Program-made: the position numbers and the translations under genes
NCBI RefSeq assembly: GCF_000150955.2
Contig: NC_011680.1
Location: forward strand, 837,854-901,853
Origin: Phaeodactylum tricornutum CCAP 1055/1
Lineage: Eukaryota; Bacillariophyta; Bacillariophyceae; Surirellales; Neidiaceae
Direction: 5' to 3'
Length of the DNA: 64,000 nucleotides
The notes under the pieces: model-generated
Told to the model about the DNA's origin: nothing
Database searches by the model: none
The model's input: the letters and a program-made list of their open reading frames with translations, nothing else
In this document: piece after piece, positions 9,809 to 19,687 of the stretch
Position numbering within the stretch: the first letter of the stretch is position 1
How the letters are laid out: every line of letters begins with the position of its first letter

Positions 9809-12223
9809 ATGGCAAGAACCGTGATCCGCACCACTTTCTCCCCCCGTCGAATGGCACTGTCGATCGTTGTCCTTGTCGTTGCCACAACCATGTTTCAGCC
9901 GGAACGGAATGGAGTGACAGCCTTCAGTCCTCGCGTACCGACACATCGGTTCGCCTCTCGCACCCTTTCGACGAGTACATCCTCCTCTACCTCGTCCTTC
10001 CTTCGATCCTCTCCGCTGTTTGGTAGCAGCATTGACGATGGCATGTTACTCCGCGATGAATGCATTATCACTCCCGAAGGCTACGGCTTTTCGTGTCCAA
10101 CATCTCGTATTCTCAAAGAATCCGGACGGGGCCAAGGTTTCTACAAAGCCTCAGCATCGGAATCCGTCATTGATGTCATGGAAGCCATCACATCGGGGAC
10201 TTCCGACGTCGCCTTGGTATTTCAAGGTGACGAACTATTGGGACTCTTCACCGAAGCCGATTACATCAAGGTACGATCTAGCGCTTACTTGTCTTTGTCC
10301 TCTCGCCAGGGCTACCAGTCGCAGGGCACGACTCACTTTCTCACACATTCGTAACCATTGCCATATACTGGACTTCGTCTCTAGTTCGCACAAGCACGGG
10401 CCTTGGCGTCCAGTACGGAACAACAATCTGCCGAATTCCTCGTCGCCAATGTAAGGGACTATATCACTCCGGCACAAGATCTCATTGCCCTTTCGACGCA
10501 AGATACGGCCAACGTGGCCGTAGCTGCCATGAAACAGGCCGCCGTTCGTCACTTGATTCTAGCCGATACTGTGTCATCCGATCGCAAACTTGTTTCTTCC
10601 AGCCAGGTACAAGGCGTCATTTCCATGCAGGACGTCATGTCGGTGATTCAAAAAGATGAGCGCCTTTCACTTCAGTCGCTGGCCAAAAAATACCCCAACA
10701 TTCAGAATCCCGTTGAACAAATGAAGGAAGAGCTGCGATCGACCGCCAATCAGCTATCCAATAATCCACAAACAGATAAGGAAGATATCATACGGGTTGG
10801 TACGGCCGTTTTGATGGCGTCCGCCGTTGCCGCATTCTTTTCGCAGTCGGTGTGGCTGCACGAACACGCCCAGCTCGTTATGATTGGAATCTTTGTACTC
10901 GGCTACATGGGCATTATTTTCGAAGAAGTCTTTGAATTTAATAAAGCCGGCGTCGCGCTCTTGATGAGCACCGGATTATGGGTGACCTACGCGGACTTTT
11001 ACAACAGTGCCGGTACGGCGTCCACGGCTGTACTGGAGCAACTGGCGGAACAACTCTCGGAAGTATCCGATATTTGCTTTTTCCTCCTGGCCGCTTCGAC
11101 AATTGTGGAAGTGGTGGACGCCCATCAAGGGTTCAAAGTTGTCACCAACCAAATAAAGACCACTTCCAAAAAGTCTCTGTTTTGGACCATTGGATTCCTG
11201 ACCTTCTTTTTGTCGGCCATTCTTAATAACTTGACCATCACAATTGTCATGGTCAGTCTACTGCGCAAGCTCGTGCCCAACGTAGATGATCGTCGTTTAT
11301 TCGGAGCCATGGTTGTCGTGGCGGCCAACGCTGGTGGTGTTTGGACGCCAATCGGGGACGTGACCACGACCATGCTATGGATTAACAATCAACTATCAAC
11401 GATTCCGACCGTTCTCGATCTCTTTCTACCGTCGCTAGCATGCTTGGTAGCTTCCTTGGCCTTTTTGGTCAACAAGGTGGAAGAAGACGACTCTTTAAAG
11501 GCATCGACACTACCGGAACCGACCCCGTTGTCGCAACGTGGGCAGTTGGTCTTCTACAGTGGAATTGCCGCTCTGTTATCGGTGCCTGTCTTTAGCGAAC
11601 TGACAGGACTGCCACCGTATCTGGCCATGTTAACGGGTCTTGGGGCCATGTGGACCCTGACCGACATCATTCACATGGGAGACAAAGAGGAAGGGCTCAA
11701 AGTGCCGGCGGCCTTGTCCAAATTAGATACATCCGGCATTCTATTTTTCCTCGGAATTCTCATGAGTATTGGCGCATTGGACAAGAGCGGCTTGCTCAAA
11801 AGTCTAGCCGTCTTTCTGTCGGACAACTTGCCCAGTCTCGATATTATTGCTACCGTTATTGGTATCGCATCGGCCTTGATCGATAACGTTCCGTTGGTCG
11901 CGGCAACCATGGGTATGTATGATCTATCCGAATATGGTACGGACGATAAACTCTGGCAGTTGATCGCGTTGTGTGCTGGTACAGGGGGTTCCATTCTAGT
12001 AATTGGCTCCGCCAGTGGCGTGGCCCTCATGGGACTGGAGAAGGTGGACTTTTTGTGGTACGCCAAGAATGTTTCGATCGGAGCCGCGGTAGGGTACTTC
12101 GCCGGAATTGCAACATATTTGGCCCAGTACGCAATCTTTCACGGTGATCTGCTGAACGGAATTCTACCGCAAGCAGCCGTCGCTGCCGATGTCGCGCAGC
12201 AGGCGGTAGCCACGTTGTTGTAA
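9809..12223 (+). CDS. Plastid NhaD-type Na+/H+ antiporter with N-terminal CBS domains
   Basis: Two exons, 9809-10270 and 10385-12223, flank a 114-bp GT-AG intron in phase 0 and encode 766 residues. The join gives EADYIK-FAQARALA, completing a CBS domain that the intron splits. The leader has a signal segment (MALSIVVLVVATTMF) and an ASAFAP-like VTAFSPRV, so the protein is probably plastid-targeted. A CBS pair occupies about residues 80-270. The membrane part then has roughly 12 spans with antiporter hallmarks: NNLTITIVMV, NAGGVWTPIGDVTTTM and SALIDNVPLVAATMGMY. The plant relative NHD1 sits in the chloroplast envelope and exports sodium. Tandem CBS domains often bind adenine nucleotides, so energy-state gating is a reasonable inference but not shown. 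Confidence 0.9.
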
Positions 12224-12344
12224 AAGTATTAGCAGTAAACACAGTCAAAATGCGCATCGAAAGCATTCAATTTATTTCATTAAATGTAAATCGATGACGA
12301 GAACAAATGTAGATTTTGATCATTCGACCGCCCTTGGGAATGTT

Positions 12345-13559
12345 TCAGGGTTGAATGTCTAGGCAATGTGTACTATACTGCGATAATCTCGCGGCTACAG
12401 GTTGGTCTCGTTGACCCACAACTTGTGCGGTGAGGCCCAGTCGACGGACAATATCAGTGGGCAAAGCGTAAACCGGGTCAATGTACCGATAGGGCTTGTT
12501 TTCCGTGTTGTCGTGCAAGTGACCCAGCAGGCTAAGTCCGGCAATCCCGAAGAAAGTATGAAAGACATCAGCCATATCGTCCGGTCGATCCGCGATACCT
12601 CCGTCCTCGTCGTCTTGGCAACGTAGAATAAAGCCCGCTAGCTTGTCTCCGTTGATCCACTCCATTTTCCCCAATATCGAGAGCGCCGAGAGGATCCACC
12701 AAGAGTAACAGACATCGGCTTGTTTTTCGGGTCTCCCGTTTAAACCTCCCGAATCGACTTGCCGCTCGGACAACCACCAACCTAATAGGTCGATGCCGTC
12801 TGTACCAAGCAAATGCAGCGACTGGGCAATGGCCAACGCCCCGACGCAACAAAAGACTTGTCCGGCGTGGGACTCGGCCCCAATCACGGATCCGAAACCA
12901 CCGTCCAAATTCCGACACTGCAGAATGTATCGGGCAGCGGCAGATACGTCCAGCTTTTCGAGACAGCCAAGGATGGAAAGACACGAAAGTGCGCAGTAAG
13001 TAAAGCGGGTGTCGATCTCACCGCAGGATTCGCTGTCGTTGTGGCTACCAACGGTGATGCAGTCTCCGACGAACGATCCGTCCGGTTGCTGCAAGCCGAC
13101 GACAAATTTCACAATGGCGTCGCGCTGCAACCGTGGATCGTCGAGTCGATCCGCCAGTGCAAGAATTTGCAAGGCGGACAAGGTATACAGGATGTGAGCG
13201 TCTTGGGAAGCGTTTCCCCCGAATCCACCAGCTGGAGCATCGTAGCAATCGTCCAGTACCCAGTCGACTATCGCTTGACGCGTGTTGTTCACCACAACGT
13301 GTACACCCATGAGTCGATCAACCTCTTGATCCGATGGTAGCAAGAGAGAAAGCGCGGTCAAAGACCAGTACACACCAGACATGCGCAGATGAGCGGTGAG
13401 GGCGCCTTCGTACGAAGACGGAGTGTCGAGTTTGGCGGCCAAACCCGACACGTAGTTCACATGAAGCGCATCGTAAAAGGGCGGTTCGTTTTCGAGCAGC
13501 ACTACATTAGGGCTGACGGTGTGGAGCTCTTGTGGCGGAATGGCGGTGTCGGACGCCAT
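12345..13559 (-). CDS. RABGGTB: Rab geranylgeranyltransferase beta subunit
   Basis: A 404-residue single-exon protein of the prenyltransferase beta family. With an alpha subunit and Rab escort protein it attaches geranylgeranyl groups to Rab GTPases for vesicle traffic. QW-like alpha-alpha barrel repeats run through the protein ([40 protein letters not shown]). The zinc ligands are visible as Asp282 and Cys284 (DVCYSWW) and His334 (DVFHTFFG). The phrase [18 protein letters not shown] is typical of the Rab-specific enzyme rather than farnesyl- or GGT-I beta. It is about 70 residues longer than the usual 330, with an insertion around [17 protein letters not shown] and a C-terminal extension. 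It lies tail to tail with the antiporter, 121 bp apart. Confidence 0.93.
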   Translation of the reverse strand: MASDTAIPPQELHTVSPNVVLLENEPPFYDALHVNYVSGLAAKLDTPSSYEGALTAHLRMSGVYWSLTALSLLLPSDQEVDRLMGVHVVVNNTRQAIVDWVLDDCYDAPAGGFGGNASQDAHILYTLSALQILALADRLDDPRLQRDAIVKFVVGLQQPDGSFVGDCITVGSHNDSESCGEIDTRFTYCALSCLSILGCLEKLDVSAAARYILQCRNLDGGFGSVIGAESHAGQVFCCVGALAIAQSLHLLGTDGIDLLGWWLSERQVDSGGLNGRPEKQADVCYSWWILSALSILGKMEWINGDKLAGFILRCQDDEDGGIADRPDDMADVFHTFFGIAGLSLLGHLHDNTENKPYRYIDPVYALPTDIVRRLGLTAQVVGQRDQPVAARLSQYSTHCLDIQP

Positions 13560-13850
13560 GTTCCGGTTAATAGCTTGGGACTTGGATAGTCAACGGAAGA
13601 ATGGGAAGAGACAGGCCAGTTTTGTGATGCGCTAATGTAAGTAGGGTACTGCCGACTCGCGGTACCTTACATGACCCCTTCATTCACGTACAGAACGTCA
13701 AAGACCGATACAAATCCGGGTTTAGAAGCTCCGGGTCTTCCCACAAAGCGAACGCTTTGCCAAGAAACGGCCGAAATGACGCAGTTCACTTTTTCTGCAC
13801 AGACAGCTCCATAAAACCCACACATTCACGGTCCTATTCAACTCCCGACC

Positions 13851-15015
13851 ATGGCCTTGCCTCGCCGGCGAATCTCCGACCGCGTTGTCCGAGTGGTTCC
13901 TTACTTGAACTTTGCACTGAGTGCAATCTTTTTGCTTTCGTTTCACGTCTATGCCGCGGATACGCTGACTTCCGACAACGCGACGCTTTGGGAGCGTCTC
14001 ACAAAAGGTCCAGAAGCCTTGGAACCCTTGGACAAGGTCTTGTTTGCCGTCCTAATTCTTCTAAGCTTTGAGCTTTTGGATTTCTTTAGTAAGCATTCGG
14101 GATGTGAGTAGCTAGCTACGAAAACGCCGAAGCAAATTAACTCGCACTCGACTTCAATGTCTCACAAATTTTCGTGTAACATTAAATGTTACGCAACGTC
14201 TCTCCAATATTTGCAGCTTGGTTCCGTTCCAAACTCATTCCCGTACGGGGTAAGCACTTGGATGAATTGACTGTAAAAGATCAACTCTTTATTGGTATCA
14301 GTAAGGCTGCCACAGCCCCTTTCGTGTACTTCTACCTGCGCTTTGCATATTTCGAACCCAATGTCGTTTGGGATTTGGCTAACCTACGATTCGCCAATAC
14401 CGTTGCTCCCTTACTGGCATTGTTCATCGTCTACGATTTCTTCTACACCATTCTGCATTGGGCTCTCCACATTAAAGCCATTTACGGATACATTCACAAA
14501 CACCATCATCACCAAAAAGCACCCAGTCGGGCCAATGTGGATGCCGTTAATGTGCATCCCGTGGAATTCTTTCTGGGCGAGTACAATCACTTGTGGACGC
14601 TGTTTCTCTGTACGAGAGTTGCACAGATTCACATCCTGGGAAGTCTCCTGTTTTTAGCCATTGGTGGATTCTTGGCCGGAATTAACCATACCCGCTACGA
14701 CATGGTCGTTTCTTTCTGGGGGGTCCGAATTTTTGATTCCAAAGCACATGACGTACACCACCGCATTCCTCAAAGCAACTACGGACAGTACACCATGTTT
14801 TGGGATTGGGTTTTTCAATCCTACCGGTAAGTTGCACCGGGCTCTCTCCAGCTTTGCTGATCCAGTTGTGCTCTGCCTATCTCGCCACTCATATCCTACG
14901 TGTTTTCCTCCGCGACAGAGCATACAATCCGAACGATCGCGTCAATCCGGAAGCACAGCTGGATTTGAAGACGGGCAAGTCTATGGAATACGGTAAGCGT
15001 AAAAAGGTGCCTTAA
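13851..15015 (+). CDS. Sterol desaturase / fatty-acid hydroxylase superfamily enzyme
   Basis: Three exons (13851-14103, 14217-14826, 14919-15015) with introns of 113 and 92 bp, phases 1 and 2, join cleanly into 319 residues. The diiron histidine clusters of the ERG3/ERG25/CH25H superfamily are present: HWALH, HKHHHHQ and HDVHHRI, with further histidines at NVHPVEF and NHTRYD. Four to five membrane helices surround them, as usual for these ER enzymes. Candidate reactions are sterol C5 desaturation, C4-methyl oxidation or sterol/fatty-acid hydroxylation; the motif set alone does not decide. The last exon adds a short polar tail ending GKRKKVP. That basic end could serve in ER retention, but this is inference. 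It shares a 291-bp divergent upstream region with the Rab transferase gene. Confidence 0.87.
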
Positions 15016-15110
15016 AACCGCGCCACACAGTTGAGCATGTGCTACGTTTGGTTGGTGTCTAGTGTGTATTCGTACAGGCTTAATGTTAATCGATCCAGTT
15101 TTGTAAAGTG

Positions 15111-15980
15111 TTACAACCTTGCTTTTCTTGGAAGCGTTCCATAAAACGGCAAATGCTCCTTGTCTTCGATGTCTCGCAACGGCAGCAAGGTATAGGCACT
15201 GGCACCGTCCACATTCAGTACTGTCCCCGTTACGTAGGAAGCACCTTCGCTGAGCAGCCAAACGACGGCCGACGACACTTCCTCGGGCGATCCAAAACGC
15301 CTGGCCGGCATGGCGGGTAACAATCGTTCCACAAACATTTCTCCCGCTGGTCCGTAGTTTTCAAAGCCGCTCTCCGTCCAAATAATTCCCGGTCTTACAC
15401 AATTGACTCTCACATTCGATTCCATCCATTCAGTACTTAGAGTCGCGGTTAAATTTTCTACGCCGGCCCGAGATGCACCCGAGTGGCTCATCATTGGCAT
15501 GCCGTTCCGGTTTCCGAGGGTAATATTGACAATGGCTCCTCCGTGTTTATCCATATATTGCGTGAACGCTTCTCGGCACACCAGGAATGTGCCTGTCAAA
15601 TTAGTTTCGACGACAGCCGAAAACCCTCCCTTCGAAATGTCTTCGGCAGCGGAAATGAATTGCCCGCCAGCGTTGTTGACCAGCAGATGTAAAGCATCAA
15701 AGCTTTCCAAAACCCAAGCTATCAAGTTGCGAACCTCATCCTCTTTGCGAATGCTGGTCGAAGGCCCCGCAACAATCTTTCCCGATACCTGAGTTGCGTT
15801 CATCCGGTCTGCGGCTTCTTGGCAAGTTTGACGATTACGTGAGGCAATCACAACGATCGCACCCAGACTAGCTAGTTCGGTCGCAATCGAAAGACCGATG
15901 CCCGTCCCTCCACCTGTTACCAGCGCCACTTTCCCCTCCAATAGACCGTCTCGAAAACAGCTCTTCCAAGGTGTGGACAT
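15111..15980 (-). CDS. Peroxisomal trans-2-enoyl-CoA / 2,4-dienoyl-CoA reductase-like SDR
   Basis: A 289-residue short-chain dehydrogenase/reductase. The frame is open from a TTG at 16001, but the first ATG is at 15980 (MSTPWKSCF). The N-terminal Rossmann motif TGGGTGIG binds NAD(P)H. LVNNAGGQFISAAEDISKGG followed by NLTGTF closely matches the PECR/DECR branch, which reduces unsaturated fatty acyl-CoA. The C-terminus ends Ala-Arg-Leu, an accepted variant of the peroxisomal import signal PTS1. The usual YxxxK pair is not seen: the matching place (residues 175-179) reads E-N-L-T-A. Peroxisomal dienoyl-CoA reductases also have an acidic residue there, so it may still be active by that branch's chemistry. 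Reaction assignment is therefore tentative; family and location are fairly safe. Confidence 0.85.
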   Translation of the reverse strand: MSTPWKSCFRDGLLEGKVALVTGGGTGIGLSIATELASLGAIVVIASRNRQTCQEAADRMNATQVSGKIVAGPSTSIRKEDEVRNLIAWVLESFDALHLLVNNAGGQFISAAEDISKGGFSAVVETNLTGTFLVCREAFTQYMDKHGGAIVNITLGNRNGMPMMSHSGASRAGVENLTATLSTEWMESNVRVNCVRPGIIWTESGFENYGPAGEMFVERLLPAMPARRFGSPEEVSSAVVWLLSEGASYVTGTVLNVDGASAYTLLPLRDIEDKEHLPFYGTLPRKARL

Positions 15981-16703
15981 GACGGCCTTGTTTGTTTCCA
16001 ATTCCAGAGCTAAGGAGAGCTTGTAGAACGCATCATACTCAGCTATCGACTGTAAAAACCCTTATGCGCACCGGATGCTTTTACTAATTCTGTTATGTTT
16101 ACAGTTATTTAGAGTCACGCCGGACAAGGAGTGACAGACAGGCTGTTTGTTCTGTCACTTTTTCGACCGCAGAAATGGTATCACCTAGCTAAAAAAAGGA
16201 GGGGGGGGCATACCAATCGATGTGTAGGTAATCTCTTTACCGTAAAACTAAGAGACGTTAAGGGTAGTGCTGGCCTGGCGGAGACAGGGCTGTGCTTCTG
16301 GCAAAAAAGGCACTTGTTGCGACGAGCCACCTAATCAATGCTTTCCTTATTAGACACATTTTGTAGTAATAGTTTCGTTGGTGAATATGATTTGTAGCAA
16401 TATGTAATCCATGAGATTCAAAATGCAAGAATCAGCATTTTGGCCGAGATACCAAAAGTCTTTCACAGTCAGGACGAAAGCGAATCTAGTTTAGCATTTC
16501 TAAAATTGCAAATTACAGCAGCGATAGCCAACAACATTGTCATTACTAGACATTAGTAGAGCGCACACGAACTCGATCGGCCCTCAAGCGAAGCACAACC
16601 ACGCAAATCAGTTGCGGAACGTAATTTGGTCGCTGTGTGTAGCATACAACCGAGGTAAGATCTTTGGTGTGGGCCGACTCGGCGTCCACAAGCTGTTAAC
16701 AGT
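15981..16703. other. Intergenic region
   Basis: A largely gene-free stretch downstream of the YceD gene and upstream of the reductase, both on the minus strand. It contains TTTACAGTTA near 16100, a TCACAGTC at 16463-16470 and a short poly-G run at 16201-16208. Several short open frames here look random. Confidence 0.5.
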
Positions 16704-17492
16704 TTAACCGGATATTGATGCTGAGAAAAAGTCAGTTCCTGGCTTCTTCGGATATGGGTCCAGCTTCAGCCAAAACAGTTGTGAAACAAGCTCTCCTACA
16801 TCAAATAGGCCGTCCAGAGGGTATATTGCTTCGTCTTCCATCAATGCGTCGTCTTCTGAAGAAATATCTTGCTGCAACATCCGCTGCAGCTCCATCATAT
16901 CCATTTCACCGACATTTCGATCTTGTCCCCTATATGAGTTCTTTCTCGGTTTTGAGTCAGCAGGCTCGTCTCGTCTGACAGCCTTAACATTTTCTTGCAT
17001 CAAGGTGGCAAGGGGAACTACTGGCCGAACAATACAGTATAGTGGAAATTCCAGATTGACCTGAAACTCTTCATTTGTGCGAACGCAGCGTTGCGTTACG
17101 GTGGCAGTAACGGATCCTTCCACCTCCACACCATTCGTCCCAGCGCGAGATCCCCCGATCCGTTCTTGGCGTAATTTGAGCGAAGCACTCAGCTTTGCAA
17201 TATCGGAAAGGTCAAAACGGTCTGCAAGGGCCTGACACTCTTCCTGCGAAGCCTCGATGTCAATATCGTAGTCGCGTTTGATCTTCAAAATACGGCTCGG
17301 CTGCAGCTTGCGAGAAAACTCATTGGGTGGGAGCTCTATTGAGTGTTTTACCCTGAAAAGGCGAGTTTGCAATCGATGCGGTAAGGCTGATGTATGTTGA
17401 AACTGCCGAGATGTTCTAGGGTGCAAAAAAGCGACTGTCGAGGACAGCGTCGAGACAGCCAGCAACGCGACAGGGAAAATAATGTGGAGCAT
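16704..17492 (-). CDS. Plastid YceD/DUF177-family protein
   Basis: A 262-residue protein with a signal peptide (IIFPVALLAVSTLSSTVA) meeting an ASAFAP-like point at VAFLHPR, so it is predicted for the plastid. The body matches the YceD/DUF177 family: RFDLSDIAKLSASLKLRQERIGG, then GSVTATVTQRCVRTNEEF (the conserved VTQxCVxT core) and the C-terminal LDGLFDVGELVSQLFWLKLDPYPKKPG. In bacteria and plant plastids this family is needed for normal 23S rRNA accumulation, and it often neighbours rpmF in bacteria. An acidic/basic insertion of about 50 residues separates the core from the C-terminal motif. It faces the next gene head to head. Confidence 0.85.
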   Translation of the reverse strand: MLHIIFPVALLAVSTLSSTVAFLHPRTSRQFQHTSALPHRLQTRLFRVKHSIELPPNEFSRKLQPSRILKIKRDYDIDIEASQEECQALADRFDLSDIAKLSASLKLRQERIGGSRAGTNGVEVEGSVTATVTQRCVRTNEEFQVNLEFPLYCIVRPVVPLATLMQENVKAVRRDEPADSKPRKNSYRGQDRNVGEMDMMELQRMLQQDISSEDDALMEDEAIYPLDGLFDVGELVSQLFWLKLDPYPKKPGTDFFSASISG

Positions 17493-18008
17493 GGCGAAGT
17501 AGTGCTACAGTTCAAAATCTGCCTTGCGTGGATTTTTTTCTCCGCTGTTGAGATCTGGTACTTTCCCGTACGCAACAATTACTGCAACAGACATCCACTT
17601 CACAATCTTTTCTTGGAAGTAGACGTGACGATGGAAGGTCGTCTACCAGTAAAGTAAGACCTTTTGAATAGAGCAAAGAACGTCGGACCGAAATTGATGG
17701 CTGCGCCCAATTTTGTGTTTCGACTTTTTTAAATTGCAATCCAGTTATTTTAAAATTCATTTTTACTGTTTACAGCAATTGTAAGATGAAAATTTTGCCG
17801 GCTGGTGACTCACATAATGTCAGCCAACGATTTCTTCATTCCTACTCTCTATTAGCTAGAGAAACAACCGGTTGAGAAAAGCTGGGTGAGACGAAAGTGG
17901 CAGAATGATATGCCGCCAAGCGGATGGAAAGCTATCGGAGCCGATCGCGATCTTCGAAGTCAAAAGCAGCCTACTTTTTGGGTTCCAGAACTAATTCGTA
18001 TCGTCACT
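17493..18008. other. Divergent promoter region of two plastid genes
   Basis: An AT-rich 516-bp region between the YceD gene (minus) and the lumen-protein gene (plus). It includes GTTTACAGCAATTG near 17769. The downstream frame stays open back to 17886 but no hydrophobic leader is encoded before 18009. Confidence 0.45.
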
Positions 18009-18488
18009 ATGTCGCTGTTGAAGTACCTTTTTTTTGCCGAGTTGGTTTCCTCCATTGGTGGATTTTATTTACCATCTTGTTCATCACGAGGCGGCGGAAC
18101 CCCACTATGGGTGAAGCGTCCAGATTTTCCTCAGCCTTTATCGTTGGATCGCCGGCGGGCTTTGGAGGGACTACTGGCAGGAGTAGCAACTGGGGCATTT
18201 TTCCCGTTTTCTTGCTACGCGCTTGATTTCGATGCCTTTATGAGCAAAGAATTGGAAAGCAGCTCGGCGAGCAAAACTCAGTCTCTTTCAAGCGACGCAG
18301 CACTCTGTAAGTATGGCCAACCAAGTGCACAGACCGGAGAAGCTTGTGTGCGAGCAGGGCTTCCCACCACGAGAGCGAAGGGGGGCGTCGATGCGTTCGG
18401 AAACATTAACCGTGGTGATTTTGTAAGATGCAAAAAAGTATATGAGAACAAAAATGACAGCTGGGTCGAATCGTGGAACTGTGAGTAA
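18009..18488 (+). CDS. Probable thylakoid-lumen protein with Tat-type signal, unknown
   Basis: Starting at the ATG at 18009 gives 159 residues. The frame extends upstream, but the hydrophobic signal segment (LLKYLFFAELVSSIGGFYLP) begins only here. An aromatic residue at about 19 marks a possible plastid-transit cleavage point. A second targeting element follows: three arginines at 48-50, a hydrophobic stretch (LEGLLAGVATGAFFPF) and an Ala cleavage site, typical of twin-arginine export into the thylakoid lumen. The mature part is about 90 residues with Cys-containing motifs CKYGQPSAQTGEACVRAG, RCKKVY and a terminal ESWNCE. The four cysteines could pair or bind a cofactor. I do not recognise the family. 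The double leader is clear in the sequence; the location is inference. Confidence 0.7.
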   Translation: MSLLKYLFFAELVSSIGGFYLPSCSSRGGGTPLWVKRPDFPQPLSLDRRRALEGLLAGVATGAFFPFSCYALDFDAFMSKELESSSASKTQSLSSDAALCKYGQPSAQTGEACVRAGLPTTRAKGGVDAFGNINRGDFVRCKKVYENKNDSWVESWNCE

Positions 18489-19154
18489 AGAGACTATATT
18501 GCATGGTAATGAAGATTGGCAAGGACCGCCTGCGATGCTATGAGTTGCTGCCAACGCAATTTAAATCAATTTTGCATTCAATCTTCAACTAGCTCTGAAG
18601 CTGTAGATAGACGATAAATACTATATACAGCCATCAGGGGAGATTTGGTTGGGAGTACGCGTATGGATGCGATTGGCCACCAGCAGGCCAGGCCAGGCAG
18701 CATTCAAGCAAGCCATTACTTGTGAGACGAGTAGATCACAGCGGAGCTTCTATTGCGTTTTGTCGAGGATTGTCCATGATCATATAACCGCTGCGAATTT
18801 GGCTCGGTCGACTAATGTAGCGAACTACTAGCTAGCTATCTCTTATTTTCGGCATGTTGCCATGGCGTGGAACCCTAAGGTTGTCATGATCAGGTTTGCT
18901 CGATGTCCTTATTTTGTAAACCGTTTCGACAAATTTGACCAATAGGAATAAACGACGAAATTGTTTTCATATAAAAATAACGAATGCTACAACTCTTCCT
19001 AAAAAAGATCATCTAACTGTAAAACTGATGCCAGCTCGCTGCAGCGTTTCTCCTACGAACCAGTGACAATGGACACCCAGAACTTTGATGACCAAGCTGT
19101 CAGTAACTGATTCCATCCAACGAAGCTAGTGTGCAGCTTTGCATTTTTGAAGCA
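18489..19154. other. Intergenic region
   Basis: About 670 bp without a supported gene. It contains an ACTGTAAAACTG stretch near 19018 and CTAGCTAGC-type palindromes near 18826. Confidence 0.45.
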
Positions 19155-19549
19155 ATGACCTACAGGGCAAGAGGAAGGTCGTTGATCGAAGTTATTTTGG
19201 TAAGAAATGAACAAAAACTGCGTAGAAAGCTAGTCATTCGCAGCTCTGATTGGACTGCCGCTTCGGAGAGCGGCTTTCAGCTTTTTCTACCGAGCTGTTG
19301 GCTTCAAAACGGTACTAATGCGCCATATTTCCTGATTCGTAGGCTGTATGTTTTGTGGCGTTTTTGGTGGGGTTTATTTCGGTACTTTGTGTAGGTAATT
19401 ACTTCCGGGCCAAGCGAGCACAAGAACGACAAAGGCAGCGGCGAATGGCCAAATTTTCTGCAGCGCAAGGTCAGGAATTTGGAGCCGGCAGTCAAAGCGG
19501 GACATATATAGCACCGACACAGCACATGGCGAATGGTGTTCCAGTCTGA
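19155..19549 (+). CDS. 83-residue single-pass membrane protein (split gene)
   Basis: Reconstructed from two exons, 19155-19199 and 19343-19549, around a 143-bp GT-AG intron (donor GTAAGA, acceptor TTCGTAG) in phase 0. The first exon gives a basic start (MTYRARGRSLIEVIL). It runs straight into the membrane span AVCFVAFLVGFISVLCVGNYF encoded from the acceptor onward, followed by a very basic stretch (RAKRAQERQRQRRMAK) and a Gly/Ser/Gln-rich tail. The second frame has no ATG before its hydrophobic segment, which is why an upstream exon is needed. Positive residues flank both sides, so topology is uncertain, but the tail carries most charge and is likely cytosolic. No family recognised. Transcript data would settle the structure. 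Confidence 0.55.
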
Positions 19550-19687
19550 GGGACTTAACACCGATGGCCACCGCCGATTCGCCGAAATTCGGTGCTGTAG
19601 GAAACCAATCTTGGAAGTACTTTCGTACGGGGAAAATCATAACGTACATGCAATCATCGTGTGCTCTAGAGAAAAATTTGTGGTGTT

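Noticed and set aside
19131-19394. 87-codon frame starting at 19131
   Set aside because: It begins with GTG and reads through the proposed intron; only its residues from the ATG at 19155 to 19199 are kept as an exon.
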